Source of the DNA: Bacillota bacterium
GTDB taxonomy: Bacteria > Bacillota > Clostridia > Ch29
DNA length: 64,000 nucleotides
Reading direction: 5' to 3'
Assembly (NCBI GenBank): GCA_013540605.1
Contig: JABVCK010000001.1
Location: 248,001 to 312,000, forward strand
Part shown: positions 8,918-17,460 of the stretch, piece by piece
Position numbering within the stretch: the stretch's first letter is position 1
Layout: each line of letters begins with the position of its first letter
The notes under the pieces: model-generated
What the model saw: the letters and a program-made list of their open reading frames with translations, nothing else
What the model was told of the DNA's origin: nothing
Databases searched by the model: none
Translations under genes and position numbers: made by a program

Positions 8918-10888
8918 ATGGACTTGAACCAGTTTATGGAGATCTTTCTCGAGGAATCCAGTGAGCATCTGGAAAGCCTCAATAATTCACTGCTGGAGTT
9001 GGAGAAAACGCCTGGGGATAGAAAACTGGTTGACGAGATTTTCAGAGTTTCGCACACATTAAAAGGAATGGCGGGGACAATGGGGTTTAATAAAATGGCT
9101 GAACTGACCCATGAGATGGAGAACATGCTTGATGGGATAAGGAGGTCAAATCTTACTGTAGATACTGCAGTAATTGACTTGCTTTTTGAATGCCTGGATG
9201 GATTGCAGGTATACGTAAACTCCATTGCCAACGAAGGAATCGAAGGAGGTTTGGATACCACTGCGCTGGTAAACAGAATAAAAAAGATGCTCAATAGAAA
9301 GGAAGATAGCGAACCTACTGAGAAAAATTGTGAAACAGAGAAGCTGAAGCTGAATTCCCATGAACTTACTGTGTTGGAAAAGGCTTTAGAGCAGGGAATA
9401 AGCGGATATCAAATTGAAGTTAAGATAGATCCGGGTTGTATGTTGAAAGCTGCAAGGGCTTTTATACTCTTCAATACTTTAGAAAAATACGGAGAAGTGA
9501 TCAAGTCCGAACCAAGCGTTGAAGATATTGAGGATGAAAAATTCAAGGATACCATCAGAGTTGTAATTATCAGCAAGTACGATAGTGAAAGGATTGCGAA
9601 AGATGTAATGGGAATATCCGAAATTCTTGATGTTGCCATACAAAGAATTGACTATGAAACAGAGAACAGAGAAAACGCTGGGGAAGATATCAAAAACAAC
9701 GATGAGAATGATTATAAGGCTTCCGCTGTCAAGAAGAATATTACCGGTAAAACGGTTAGGGTTGATATTGACAGGTTGGATAACCTTATGAATCTTGTCA
9801 GCGAACTGATTATTATTAAAACCCGGCTTGAGGAAAATGGAAGTATTAAAGAAAATGCAAATACAAATGAAGCCCTTGAGTATCTAGAGAGAATTACAAC
9901 TAATCTTCACGATGCGGTTATGAAAGTAAGGATGGTCCCCATAGAAAGGGTGTTTAACAGGTTCCCGCGGATGGTAAGGGACCTGTCAAAGGAACTGGGA
10001 AAAGAGATTAACCTGTTTATGTACGGGGAGGAAACCGAGGTTGACAGGACAGTAATCGATGAGATTGGAGATCCGCTGATTCATTTGATGCGGAATGCGA
10101 TTGACCATGGCATTGAACAGGCAGGAGAGCGGGTCAAATTACAAAAGGCAAAGGAAGGGAAAGTGGTCCTTAGAGCATATCACGACGGTAATACCGTGGT
10201 GATTGAAGTTGAAGACGACGGAAAGGGAATTGATGTGGAGGGCGTTCTGAGAAAGGCGGTGGACAACGGGTTATACACAGAACAGCAGTTGGAGAAGTTC
10301 AGCAGCGAAGATATAATACAACTGATTTTCGAGCCTGGGTTCAGTACTGCAAAGACTATTTCCGATCTTTCGGGCAGGGGTGTTGGGTTGGACGTAGTCA
10401 AGACTAAAATAGAATCGCTGGGCGGATTGGTGGAGGTTGACAGCAAGAAGGGAATAGGAAGCAAGTTTGTAATAAGACTACCGCTAACCCTTGCTATTAT
10501 ACAGGCGCTGCTCATTGGATTGGGTAATGAGAACTATGCGATACCCCTGAACTCCATCAAGGAGATTGTGACAATTAAGGAATCATCGGTAAAAAGTGTG
10601 CAGAATAAAGAGGTAGTCCTGCTCAGAGGTGAGCTTTTGCCCCTAGTGCGGCTGGATAAGGAACTCGGTGCTGAAAGAGAAACGGAAAATCAGCAGGAGA
10701 TGACCGTTGTAGTAGTAAGAAAGGGTGAGAAGCTGGCAGGAATAGTAGTGGACAGGCTTATCGGACAGCAGGAAATTGTGATAAAATCCCTGGGCAAGTA
10801 TCTGTCCGGAATTAGATGCATAGCAGGAGCAACCATACTCGGGGATGGACGGGTATCGCTTATACTGGATACAAATTCGCTGTTTTAA
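8918..10888 (+). CDS. cheA: Chemotaxis histidine kinase CheA
   Basis: Receptor-coupled kinase that phosphorylates CheY and CheB. The 656-aa protein contains an HPt domain with phospho-His H46 (SHTLKGMAGT), a P2-like region (about 155-235), a dimerisation helix pair (about 280-345), a HATPase domain (HLMRNAIDHGIE, DDGKGID, GRGVGLDVVK) and a C-terminal CheW-like docking domain (about 515-655). Length and domain order are standard. No cheY or cheR lies in this window; they are presumably elsewhere. Confidence 0.97.
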   Translation: MDLNQFMEIFLEESSEHLESLNNSLLELEKTPGDRKLVDEIFRVSHTLKGMAGTMGFNKMAELTHEMENMLDGIRRSNLTVDTAVIDLLFECLDGLQVYVNSIANEGIEGGLDTTALVNRIKKMLNRKEDSEPTEKNCETEKLKLNSHELTVLEKALEQGISGYQIEVKIDPGCMLKAARAFILFNTLEKYGEVIKSEPSVEDIEDEKFKDTIRVVIISKYDSERIAKDVMGISEILDVAIQRIDYETENRENAGEDIKNNDENDYKASAVKKNITGKTVRVDIDRLDNLMNLVSELIIIKTRLEENGSIKENANTNEALEYLERITTNLHDAVMKVRMVPIERVFNRFPRMVRDLSKELGKEINLFMYGEETEVDRTVIDEIGDPLIHLMRNAIDHGIEQAGERVKLQKAKEGKVVLRAYHDGNTVVIEVEDDGKGIDVEGVLRKAVDNGLYTEQQLEKFSSEDIIQLIFEPGFSTAKTISDLSGRGVGLDVVKTKIESLGGLVEVDSKKGIGSKFVIRLPLTLAIIQALLIGLGNENYAIPLNSIKEIVTIKESSVKSVQNKEVVLLRGELLPLVRLDKELGAERETENQQEMTVVVVRKGEKLAGIVVDRLIGQQEIVIKSLGKYLSGIRCIAGATILGDGRVSLILDTNSLF

Positions 10889-10921
10889 TTGCGAACTGTA
10901 AACGGAAAGGGGTGAAAATAT

Positions 10922-11347
10922 TTGGTATACAACCAGTACGTTGTCTTTAAAATAGAGCAGCAGGAATTTGCTGTTGATATTAATAGGGTAAAAACCATTG
11001 AAAGGGTAACGGCTATCACTAGAGTGCCCGGAGCAAAGGGTTTTGTTAAGGGAGTAATAAACCTAAGGGGAGATGTTATACCGGTAATAGACATAAAAGA
11101 GAGGCTGGGAATGGGGAAATGCGAGTATGATGATGAGACAAGGATAATAATCGTAAGGGTTGAGGAAATGGAAGTCGGGATGATTGTGGATGCCGCGTCC
11201 GAAGTAATAAAAATACAGGTTGAGGACATAGACAAAAACTTAGACTATTCACGCAGTATCGAAGACAGCCTTGTAGAAGGGGTAGGCAAGGTTGGGGAGA
11301 GAATCATTGTTATTCTTGATGTGGAAAAGGTACTGAAAATAGCCTGA
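10922..11347 (+). CDS. cheW: Chemotaxis coupling protein CheW
   Basis: Adaptor linking receptors to CheA. The 141-aa product is one CheW SH3-like domain, with the typical features VFKIEQQEFAVDINRVKTI, RVPGAKGFVKGVINLRGDVIPV (shortened here across residues 35-56) and IVILDVEKVL. The start is TTG 10922, 6 nt after AAGGGGTGA. It lies 33 nt after cheA and is followed by cheC and cheD, the arrangement seen in B. subtilis. Confidence 0.96.
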   Translation: MVYNQYVVFKIEQQEFAVDINRVKTIERVTAITRVPGAKGFVKGVINLRGDVIPVIDIKERLGMGKCEYDDETRIIIVRVEEMEVGMIVDAASEVIKIQVEDIDKNLDYSRSIEDSLVEGVGKVGERIIVILDVEKVLKIA

Positions 11348-11365
11348 TTGGTAGGAGTGTTTATT

Positions 11366-11980
11366 ATGACGATTAATTATGAAAACTTAAATTCAATTCA
11401 GTTGGATGTCTTGAAGGAATTAGGAAATATAGGGGCAGGCAATGCGGTTACCGCCCTTTCAAAGATGATCAACAAAAGAGTTAACATGGACGTTCCGCGG
11501 GTTGAAATCTGTGAGTTTAAGGAGGTTCCTGAGATACTGGGGGGGGCTGAAACGCCCGTTGCAGGAATCTACTTCAGGGTGAACGGGGATATAACAGGAA
11601 ATATGATGTTTATCCTTCCTATAAATTCCGCAAAGGTTTTGTTGGACATGCTGATGGGCCCGTTCAGGCACGGAGATGATTTTACCGAAATGGATATATC
11701 GGCCATGGAGGAGATAGGCAATATTCTGGCTGGAGCTTATGTTTCCTCCCTATCAGGCCTGACAGGCATGAGACTGGCAATATCGGTTCCGGCCCTCGCC
11801 GTTGACATGGTAGGAGCGGTTCTGAGCGTACCTGTAATCCAATATGGACACATGGGCGACAGCGTAATGCTGATCGAAACACATTTCTTTGAAGGGGATC
11901 AAAGCGTTAAGGGGAATTTTTTCTTAATACCGGATGCGGATTCCTTTGAAAAACTATTAAAACGGTTGGGAGTAGCATAG
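11366..11980 (+). CDS. cheC: CheY-P phosphatase CheC
   Basis: Hydrolyses CheY-phosphate and is stimulated by CheD. The 204-aa product carries two complete copies of the family signature [DS]-x3-E-x2-N-x22-P: the first starts in DVLKELGN, the second in SAMEEIGN, and I counted exactly 22 residues to Pro in both. Two active sites are therefore predicted. ATG 11366 is chosen because TAGGAG lies just upstream; a TTG at 11348 lacks a site. cheD follows 1 nt later, fitting the CheC-CheD complex. Confidence 0.95.
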   Translation: MTINYENLNSIQLDVLKELGNIGAGNAVTALSKMINKRVNMDVPRVEICEFKEVPEILGGAETPVAGIYFRVNGDITGNMMFILPINSAKVLLDMLMGPFRHGDDFTEMDISAMEEIGNILAGAYVSSLSGLTGMRLAISVPALAVDMVGAVLSVPVIQYGHMGDSVMLIETHFFEGDQSVKGNFFLIPDADSFEKLLKRLGVA

Positions 11981-11981
11981 T

Positions 11982-12470
11982 ATGGTGGGCAGTGTAATAA
12001 AGATTGGGATGGCAGACTTAAGTGCCGCAAGGGATCCTTCGGTTTTAATCACTTTGGGACTGGGGTCCTGTGTGGGGATTTGCTTGTATGACCCGATAAA
12101 CAAGATTATAGGGATGGCGCATGTAATGCTTCCGTCCAGTGCCGATATTAAAAATAATGGCAATAAAGCTAAGTTTGCTGATACTGCAATAAATGTGCTG
12201 ATTGAGCATATGTCAGACCTTGGCGCTAACAGAAGCAGGTTAACAGCAAAAATAGCCGGAGGAGCGCAGATGTTTTCATTCAAGAGCGCAAATGACCTTA
12301 TGAGAATAGGGGAACGGAACGTAGAGGCTGTAAAGAGAGAACTGGAAAAGCATTCAATACCGGTAATTGCGGAGGATGTGGGTGGCAACTACGGTAGGTC
12401 AATAGAGTTTGATTCGGCCAACGGAGAGCTCCGCATAAAAACCATTGGGCACGGTAAAAAGACGATTTAA
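11982..12470 (+). CDS. cheD: Chemoreceptor glutamine deamidase CheD
   Basis: Deamidates receptor glutamines and binds CheC. The 162-aa product has the expected catalytic Cys30 (LGSCVGICLYD) and His47 (GMAHVMLP), and the AKIAGGAQMF segment of the family. It starts 1 nt after the cheC stop with a GGGAG ribosome site inside the cheC end, so expression of the two is probably coupled. Confidence 0.96.
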   Translation: MVGSVIKIGMADLSAARDPSVLITLGLGSCVGICLYDPINKIIGMAHVMLPSSADIKNNGNKAKFADTAINVLIEHMSDLGANRSRLTAKIAGGAQMFSFKSANDLMRIGERNVEAVKRELEKHSIPVIAEDVGGNYGRSIEFDSANGELRIKTIGHGKKTI

Positions 12471-12482
12471 GGTGGTACGGTG

Positions 12483-12794
12483 ATGTCAATGTCTAGATTC
12501 CCTTTATTGATAGCAGCTTTTGCGTGTTTTATAACAGTAATTATAAGCCTGTTTAATAGGGTTGGCATACTGGCGATGTCCATGAGGCTTCTCACGGCGT
12601 TCACCGCATTTTTTATAATAGGAATGGCTATAAAGAAATTAATGACTTTGGAACTTCCGGAAAAAGTTAAAGGCGTATCTCCTGATCTTAATAGAGCGGA
12701 GAATAAACTGGAAAGTACTGCTGATGATGAATTTATGGAGTATAAACCCCCGGTGATGCAGGCCACGGAAAAACACTATCCTGGCAGGAGGTAA
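12483..12794 (+). CDS. Small two-helix membrane protein of the che-sigD region, function unknown
   Basis: 103-aa protein that I do not recognise. Two hydrophobic helices (about residues 5-24 and 30-49) are followed by a hydrophilic, acidic tail of about 50 residues. ATG 12483 lies behind AAGGTGG; the overlapping GTG 12480 is an alternative. It sits 12 nt after cheD and 4 nt before sigD, so it is transcribed with them. Membrane location is inferred from the helices. Involvement in motility is only suggested by position. Confidence 0.75.
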   Translation: MSMSRFPLLIAAFACFITVIISLFNRVGILAMSMRLLTAFTAFFIIGMAIKKLMTLELPEKVKGVSPDLNRAENKLESTADDEFMEYKPPVMQATEKHYPGRR

Positions 12795-12798
12795 GGCT

Positions 12799-13569
12799 AT
12801 GAATATCAACAGGCTTTGGCAGCAGTATAAAAGGAGTAAAGACCGTGAAGTAAGGAATACACTGATAAATCACTATATTCCACTGGTTAGGATTACAGCG
12901 GGCAGATTGAAGAGCACCATAACAGCAGGCAGTGTGGAATTAGATGATTTGGTAAGCTATGGTGTCCTGGGCCTGATTGATGCTATAGATAAGTTTGACC
13001 TGGAGAAAAACGTAAAATTCGAAACCTATGCTCAAATGAGAATCAGGGGTGCCATGATAGACCAACTAAGAAAGATTGACTGGGCGCCCCGTTCTCTGCG
13101 ACAGAAATCAAAGGAAGTCGAAGAAGCATACAGGATTTTGGAAAACAGAAACGGTAGGAGCGCCAGCGATGTTGAAGTGGCAGAGTATTTAGATATGAGC
13201 CTTGAAGAATTCCAGGAATTATTGGGACAGTTATCCAGCCTTTCTCTGGTCTCCCTGGAAGAAGTGTTGGAAAACCGGCTTGAGAATAAAGCAGTATTCA
13301 GAGGTGAGGAAGGATTCAGCAGCCGTTTAAGCGAACCGGAGAGTATAGCAGAGGACAAGGAGGTGAAATACCTGCTTCGGGATGCGATAGACAAACTGCC
13401 GGAAAGGGAAAAGCTTTTAATTACGCTGTACTATTACGAAGAACTCACGTATAAAGAAATCGGTAGAATTATGGGGATTTCGGAATCAAGGGTTTCACAG
13501 CTTCATACTAAGGCAGTATTCAGACTTAAGAATAACCTGAATAGACACGAGAATGATCTAATTCTGTGA
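12799..13569 (+). CDS. sigD: Flagellar RNA polymerase sigma factor SigD/FliA
   Basis: Sigma-28 factor that directs late flagellar, chemotaxis and autolysin genes. The 256-aa product has region 2 (DDLVSYGVLGLIDAIDKFD, FETYAQMRIRGAMIDQLRK), region 3, and region 4 with the helix-turn-helix LTYKEIGRIMGISESRVSQL. AGGAGG precedes ATG 12799. Its position near the end of the fla/che operon matches B. subtilis, where distance from the operon promoter influences how much sigma-D is made. Confidence 0.97.
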   Translation: MNINRLWQQYKRSKDREVRNTLINHYIPLVRITAGRLKSTITAGSVELDDLVSYGVLGLIDAIDKFDLEKNVKFETYAQMRIRGAMIDQLRKIDWAPRSLRQKSKEVEEAYRILENRNGRSASDVEVAEYLDMSLEEFQELLGQLSSLSLVSLEEVLENRLENKAVFRGEEGFSSRLSEPESIAEDKEVKYLLRDAIDKLPEREKLLITLYYYEELTYKEIGRIMGISESRVSQLHTKAVFRLKNNLNRHENDLIL

Positions 13570-13605
13570 AAGAATGTCTCCAATAATATGTAGGGGGTGG
13601 GTAAG

Positions 13606-15372
13606 TTGAGATTTGAAGGGAAAAGCTATGATGAAGCACTCAAGAAAGGACTTAACCACTTTGGCATATCTCGAGAAGAGGCATCTGTCAGGTTGATAAA
13701 GGAAGGAAAGAACGTTCTTGGGATGAGTATAGAAACCTATGTTGTTGAAGTAACCCCGCAGAAAGCTCCGGAAGAAAGTATCAATGGAAGTTTTAGGATA
13801 CTATATAGGGAAGATGGGGTGTATATCGACGTAAGAGTACCGGTCGGATTAGGGGCCAGGCCTTCCATGGAAGAGGTAAAAACGCGGCTGGAATACAAAA
13901 AAGTTATGGATGTAAAAATGGACGCCGTATTTGAAGCGCTCGCATCAGAAAGTGATACTATAGTACGGATTGCGCCTCCTCAGCAGGAAATGCTGTATGA
14001 TGCTGCGCTTAAGGTGGAGATTTCGCCGGATGCGAAAAAGGCTTTTTTAACGCTGATACCACCTGATGGAGGGAAAAACCTTACGGAAAAGGATATTATC
14101 GAAGGGCTGAAAGAAGAAGGAGTGGTTGCAGGGATTGACCATGATACGATAAGAAGAATGGTAACAGAAAATAATTATGGTCAACCAACTCTGGTTGCTT
14201 CAGCATTACTGCCGGTGGACGGAGAGAATGGTTACATCGAATACGGGATAAAGCATGTCAAGAATAAGAAACCAGTGGAAAGAGAAGATGGAAGCGTTGA
14301 CTTCCGTGAGCTTGACCTGATAGAGAACGTAAAGGCCGGACAGGTTCTCGCAAGAATTGTACCGCCGACAAAGGGAGTGGACGGGAGCGATGTAAGGGGA
14401 AACCCGCTGAAAGCTAAGGATGGAGTGGCAGTACGCATACAAAAAGGCAAAAATACTGAATTTACGCAAAACGGTACAGTATTGGTGTCGCTGATAGACG
14501 GGCAGGTAAGCGAGAGCGGCGGAAAGATAAATGTCTACCCTGTATACGAAGTGATTGGCAACGTTGATAATTCAACGGGCAATATCAGATTCGTCGGGAA
14601 AGTGATAGTTAAGGGAAATGTGCTGACAGGTTTTACAATAGAAGCAGACGGTGATATTGAAGTCAACGGAGTAGTTGAAGGGGCCACCTTGCGGGCAGGG
14701 GGCAATATTATTCTCAAGAGGGGCGCCCAGGGCGGGGGAAAAGGAATTCTGCGTTGTGCGGGAAACCTATACTCAAAATTTATAGAAAACTGCAACGTTG
14801 AAGCGGAAGGAGACGTGTTTGCCGAAGCGATAATGCATAGCAGTGTTATAAGCAAGTCCTCCGTGGAAACAAAGGGAAAGAAGGGCATTATAGTAGGGGG
14901 GACAATTGCCGCAAGGGCAGAGGTCAATGCAAAGATAATAGGCTCGCCCATGGCTACAATAACTCATATAGAGGTAGGAAGCGACCCTGATTTAAGAAAG
15001 AATGTAGATGCTATCACCAAGAGTATAGAGGATGACCGGAAGGCACTGGAACAGCTAAGCCTAAGCATAGGAACTATCGCAAAGCTTGCACAAAGCGGAA
15101 GAATACCTGCCGAAAAAAAGATTACACTGAACAAATGTATTGAGGCTAAATCGCAAATAGAAGAAAGGTTGCAGGAAAAGGAAGCTCAGCTTGCAGTGAT
15201 GAAAGCGCAGTTGGAAGTTGTGTCCAAGGGAAAGGTGCGGGCAAAGGAAGTCATGTACCCCGGCACAATAGTGACAATTGGACCATCATCAATGCATATA
15301 AAGGATTACATCAATTTTGTTACCTTATACCGGTCAGAGGGTGAAATAAAAATCGGTCCGTACGATTTTTGA
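13606..15372 (+). CDS. FapA-family (DUF342) protein with N-terminal Jag-N-like domain
   Basis: 588-aa protein. The first about 50 residues (FEGKSYDEALKKGLNHFGIS, then a KNVLGM segment) resemble the Jag-N domain of the RNA-binding protein KhpB/Jag. The remainder is FapA-like: a mixed N-terminal region, a polymer-forming right-handed beta-helix (repeated short strands such as GDIEVNGVVEGATLRAGGNI), then a coiled coil at about 460-550. TTG 13606 follows GGGGGTGG by 6 nt; GTG 13597 overlaps that site. FapA proteins are linked to flagellar assembly or polarity in other bacteria; the role here is inferred from family and position. Confidence 0.85.
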   Translation: MRFEGKSYDEALKKGLNHFGISREEASVRLIKEGKNVLGMSIETYVVEVTPQKAPEESINGSFRILYREDGVYIDVRVPVGLGARPSMEEVKTRLEYKKVMDVKMDAVFEALASESDTIVRIAPPQQEMLYDAALKVEISPDAKKAFLTLIPPDGGKNLTEKDIIEGLKEEGVVAGIDHDTIRRMVTENNYGQPTLVASALLPVDGENGYIEYGIKHVKNKKPVEREDGSVDFRELDLIENVKAGQVLARIVPPTKGVDGSDVRGNPLKAKDGVAVRIQKGKNTEFTQNGTVLVSLIDGQVSESGGKINVYPVYEVIGNVDNSTGNIRFVGKVIVKGNVLTGFTIEADGDIEVNGVVEGATLRAGGNIILKRGAQGGGKGILRCAGNLYSKFIENCNVEAEGDVFAEAIMHSSVISKSSVETKGKKGIIVGGTIAARAEVNAKIIGSPMATITHIEVGSDPDLRKNVDAITKSIEDDRKALEQLSLSIGTIAKLAQSGRIPAEKKITLNKCIEAKSQIEERLQEKEAQLAVMKAQLEVVSKGKVRAKEVMYPGTIVTIGPSSMHIKDYINFVTLYRSEGEIKIGPYDF

Positions 15373-15388
15373 GCAAGGGGTGGTTTTT

Positions 15389-15700
15389 ATGTCTGTACGT
15401 TCGGTTGATATGCAGGTAATATTGCAAAAGACAGCTGAGGTTATGAAAAACCAGCATCTCGACAGTTCAAAAGCCAGGATGCAGCAGCAACAGCTTGCCC
15501 AACAGGTTCAGCAAAAAACGGAACTTGACGGCCGGCAGGTTAATGTCTTGGAAAAAACTAACCAGCCTCAAATCCGGGACGAGAATAAAAGAAGAGAAAA
15601 AGAAAAAAAGAATGGCAGGAAAAATGACAGTAGAGAGAATAGAAATGGAAATGGCAAAGGTTCAAACGGAGAGAACCGGATAATCGATATAAAGATATAG
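15389..15700 (+). CDS. Gln-rich, then basic Asn/Lys/Arg-rich small protein, function unknown
   Basis: 103-aa protein of low complexity. The first half is Gln-rich and probably helical (MQQQQLAQQVQQK); the second half is a highly charged RENKR/GNGKG tract, likely disordered. I recognise no domain. ATG 15389 has GGGGTGG upstream. It lies 16 nt after the fapA-like gene and 14 nt before a SwrB-like gene, so it belongs to the same operon. The organisation resembles small hypothetical proteins found with DUF342 genes in other clostridia. Confidence 0.65.
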   Translation: MSVRSVDMQVILQKTAEVMKNQHLDSSKARMQQQQLAQQVQQKTELDGRQVNVLEKTNQPQIRDENKRREKEKKNGRKNDSRENRNGNGKGSNGENRIIDIKI

Positions 15701-15714
15701 AGGTGTGTGTCTTT

Positions 15715-16149
15715 ATGAATTATTTTTTGCTTATAACCGGGTTTATTCTTGTAATAACCGCAATTGTTATGTTTATTTTGGACAGTAAGAAGGAATCCAA
15801 TGAAGTAAGGAACCTGGAGATGGTAAACGAACAGACAGAGCAGTTGATTGAGGAGTTAAGCGAGATATCAGCTATTATTGTGGATGAAATGGACAAAAAG
15901 TATAGTAGTATGATGGATATATATAAAGAACTGGAAGGATTGGCAGCAAGCAAACCAAAAAGCGGGCAGGAAAAACCTGAGCCGTTTATGGAAAGCGGTG
16001 AAACAAGGCAAGAAAAGGTAATAATGCTGAACAGGGAGGGAATGCCTCCATCCCGGATAGCCAGTCATTTGGGTATAGGTATAGGTGAAGTGGAATTGAT
16101 ACTTAAGTTAGCGGGACAAGGTGGTAGAGGCAATGAAAAGACCATTTAA
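15715..16149 (+). CDS. SwrB/YlxL-like membrane protein (coiled coil plus C-terminal HTH-like motif)
   Basis: 144-aa protein with one N-terminal membrane helix (about residues 3-22), a coiled-coil region (NEQTEQLIEELSEISAI onward), a flexible linker and a C-terminal helix-turn-helix-like segment (LNREGMPPSRIASHLGIGIG). This layout, and its place between sigD and rpsB, matches B. subtilis SwrB (YlxL), which promotes flagellar basal-body assembly and sigma-D activity. Homology is inferred from architecture and synteny, not alignment. ATG 15715 follows GAGGTG. It overlaps the next gene by 17 nt. Confidence 0.7.
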   Translation: MNYFLLITGFILVITAIVMFILDSKKESNEVRNLEMVNEQTEQLIEELSEISAIIVDEMDKKYSSMMDIYKELEGLAASKPKSGQEKPEPFMESGETRQEKVIMLNREGMPPSRIASHLGIGIGEVELILKLAGQGGRGNEKTI

Positions 16150-16564
16150 ATACTTGATACTTGGAATCGGTATCGGACTAATCGTTTCTTCCTTATTTTC
16201 AGGTATGAATGTTAAAACTGAGAAAATTGATACAGTTGACGATTTCATAAATCCGGAAAGCATTGTGAATAATAGCATTGCCGACGACAATAATAAGAAT
16301 GTGGCAATTATGGATGGATCAGAGGAAAATGACCCGGAAGAAGTTTGTGAATACGTAGACGTTTCAATACCTACAGGAATAGGAAGCCACAATGTAGCCG
16401 TTTTATTATCCGAATTAGGACTGATTGAAAATATCAAAGATTTTGAAGATAGAATAGCTGAACTGGAGCTGGATAAAAAGATAAGAGCAGGAGAGTTTAG
16501 AGTGAAAAAGGGATCGGATTTAGACCGGATTATAGCAATAATAACGGGAAGAAAGGACATTTAA
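16133..16564 (+). CDS. Small membrane-anchored protein with YceG/MltG-like domain
   Basis: 143-aa protein with one N-terminal membrane helix (about 7-26), an acidic linker and a C-terminal domain (VSIPTGIGSHNVAVLLSELG ... IRAGEFRVKKGSDLDRII). That domain resembles the LysM-like N-terminal part of YceG/MltG lytic transglycosylases (IP-G, glI, G-Y/F-x-l pattern). The catalytic MltG domain is absent, so this is a binding domain at most. ATG 16133 lies inside the preceding gene. It is the last gene before the rpsB promoter. Confidence 0.65.
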   Translation: MKRPFKYLILGIGIGLIVSSLFSGMNVKTEKIDTVDDFINPESIVNNSIADDNNKNVAIMDGSEENDPEEVCEYVDVSIPTGIGSHNVAVLLSELGLIENIKDFEDRIAELELDKKIRAGEFRVKKGSDLDRIIAIITGRKDI

Positions 16565-16587
16565 GAATGTCCTAATAAATAATTATA

Positions 16588-16616
16588 TTGCTAATTAATA
16601 GGAACTATGGTATACT
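16588..16616 (+). promoter_or_regulatory. Sigma-A promoter for rpsB
   Basis: TTGCTA (16588-16593), a 17-nt spacer and TATACT (16611-16616) lie in the only gap between the motility operon and rpsB. Transcription would start near 16623, leaving a leader of about 100 nt. Confidence 0.8.
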
Positions 16617-16621
16617 ACATG

Positions 16622-16715
16622 ACGGCAAAACTATAACACACACCTTTGGAAGAGGGAACTGGTGCCATAGGCTGTTCGTTCCGATGAAGAAGGTGGAGGC
16701 CGAAAACCACAGGAG
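16622..16715 (+). promoter_or_regulatory. Possible structured 5' leader of rpsB
   Basis: The leader of about 100 nt between the rpsB promoter and its ribosome site is GC-richer than its surroundings and purine-rich, with several short pairings possible (for example GGAACTGG against the TTCC-containing run near 16679). Firmicutes rpsB genes often have autoregulatory S2-binding leaders. I did not match a known consensus, so this is a position-based candidate. Confidence 0.3.
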
Positions 16716-16723
16716 GTGTAAAA

Positions 16724-17425
16724 ATGTCAGTAGTCAGTATGAAACAACTGTTGGAGGCAGGTGTGCATTTTGGGCATCAAACCAGAAGATGGAATCCCAA
16801 AATGGCAAAATATATATTTACCGAGAGGAACGGCATATATATAATTGACCTCCAGAAAACTGTCGAAAAGGTTGACGAAGCATATGAGTTCGTCAAAAGC
16901 GTAGTTGAGGAAAATAAAAAACTTCTATTTGTCGGAACAAAAAAACAAGCACAGGAATCCATAGTTGAAGAAGCCAGACGATGTGAAATGCCCTATGTGA
17001 ACCACAGGTGGCTGGGCGGAATGCTGACTAACTTCAAAACGATAAGGAGAAGAGTGGACAGGCTGCATCAACTCAATGTAATGGAAGAGGACGGTACATT
17101 TAATCTGCTGCCCAAGAAAGAAGTAATCAAGCTCAGGCATGAGATGGAGAAACTGGAGAAGTTCCTGGGCGGGATAAAGGATATGAAGGAACCTCCCGGG
17201 GTATTGTTCGTAGTAGACCCCAGGAAGGAAAAGATCGCAGTATCAGAGGCAAAAAAACTGGGTATACCAATAGTGGGAATTGTAGATACAAACTGCGACC
17301 CGGACGAGATAGACTACGTAATACCGGGAAACGACGATGCAATAAGAGCTGTCAAGCTAATAACTTCAATAATTGCCGATGCTGTCCTTGAAGCTAGGCA
17401 GGGCGAACAAATCACAGAGGAGTAA
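16724..17425 (+). CDS. rpsB: 30S ribosomal protein S2
   Basis: Small-subunit protein of 233 aa. It starts with the canonical [20 protein letters not shown] and contains [16 protein letters not shown] and [12 protein letters not shown], all standard S2 segments. ACAGGAGG is 8 nt before ATG 16724. It is followed by tsf, pyrH and frr, the usual bacterial cluster, with a terminator-like hairpin between rpsB and tsf. Confidence 0.99.
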   Translation: MSVVSMKQLLEAGVHFGHQTRRWNPKMAKYIFTERNGIYIIDLQKTVEKVDEAYEFVKSVVEENKKLLFVGTKKQAQESIVEEARRCEMPYVNHRWLGGMLTNFKTIRRRVDRLHQLNVMEEDGTFNLLPKKEVIKLRHEMEKLEKFLGGIKDMKEPPGVLFVVDPRKEKIAVSEAKKLGIPIVGIVDTNCDPDEIDYVIPGNDDAIRAVKLITSIIADAVLEARQGEQITEE

Positions 17426-17429
17426 AACA

Positions 17430-17460
17430 GGTAAGGGTTCGCCCTTACCTTTAACTTTTT
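17430..17460 (+). terminator. Hairpin with UUCG loop between rpsB and tsf
   Basis: GGTAAGGG (17430-17437) pairs with CCCTTACC (17442-17449) around a TTCG tetraloop, followed by TTTAACTTTTT. This is a good intrinsic terminator or attenuator that could make S2 more abundant than EF-Ts. Confidence 0.75.

Noticed and set aside
16588..16848. Frame starting in the rpsB leader
   Set aside because: It runs out of frame into rpsB, overlaps the promoter and lacks any recognisable protein feature.
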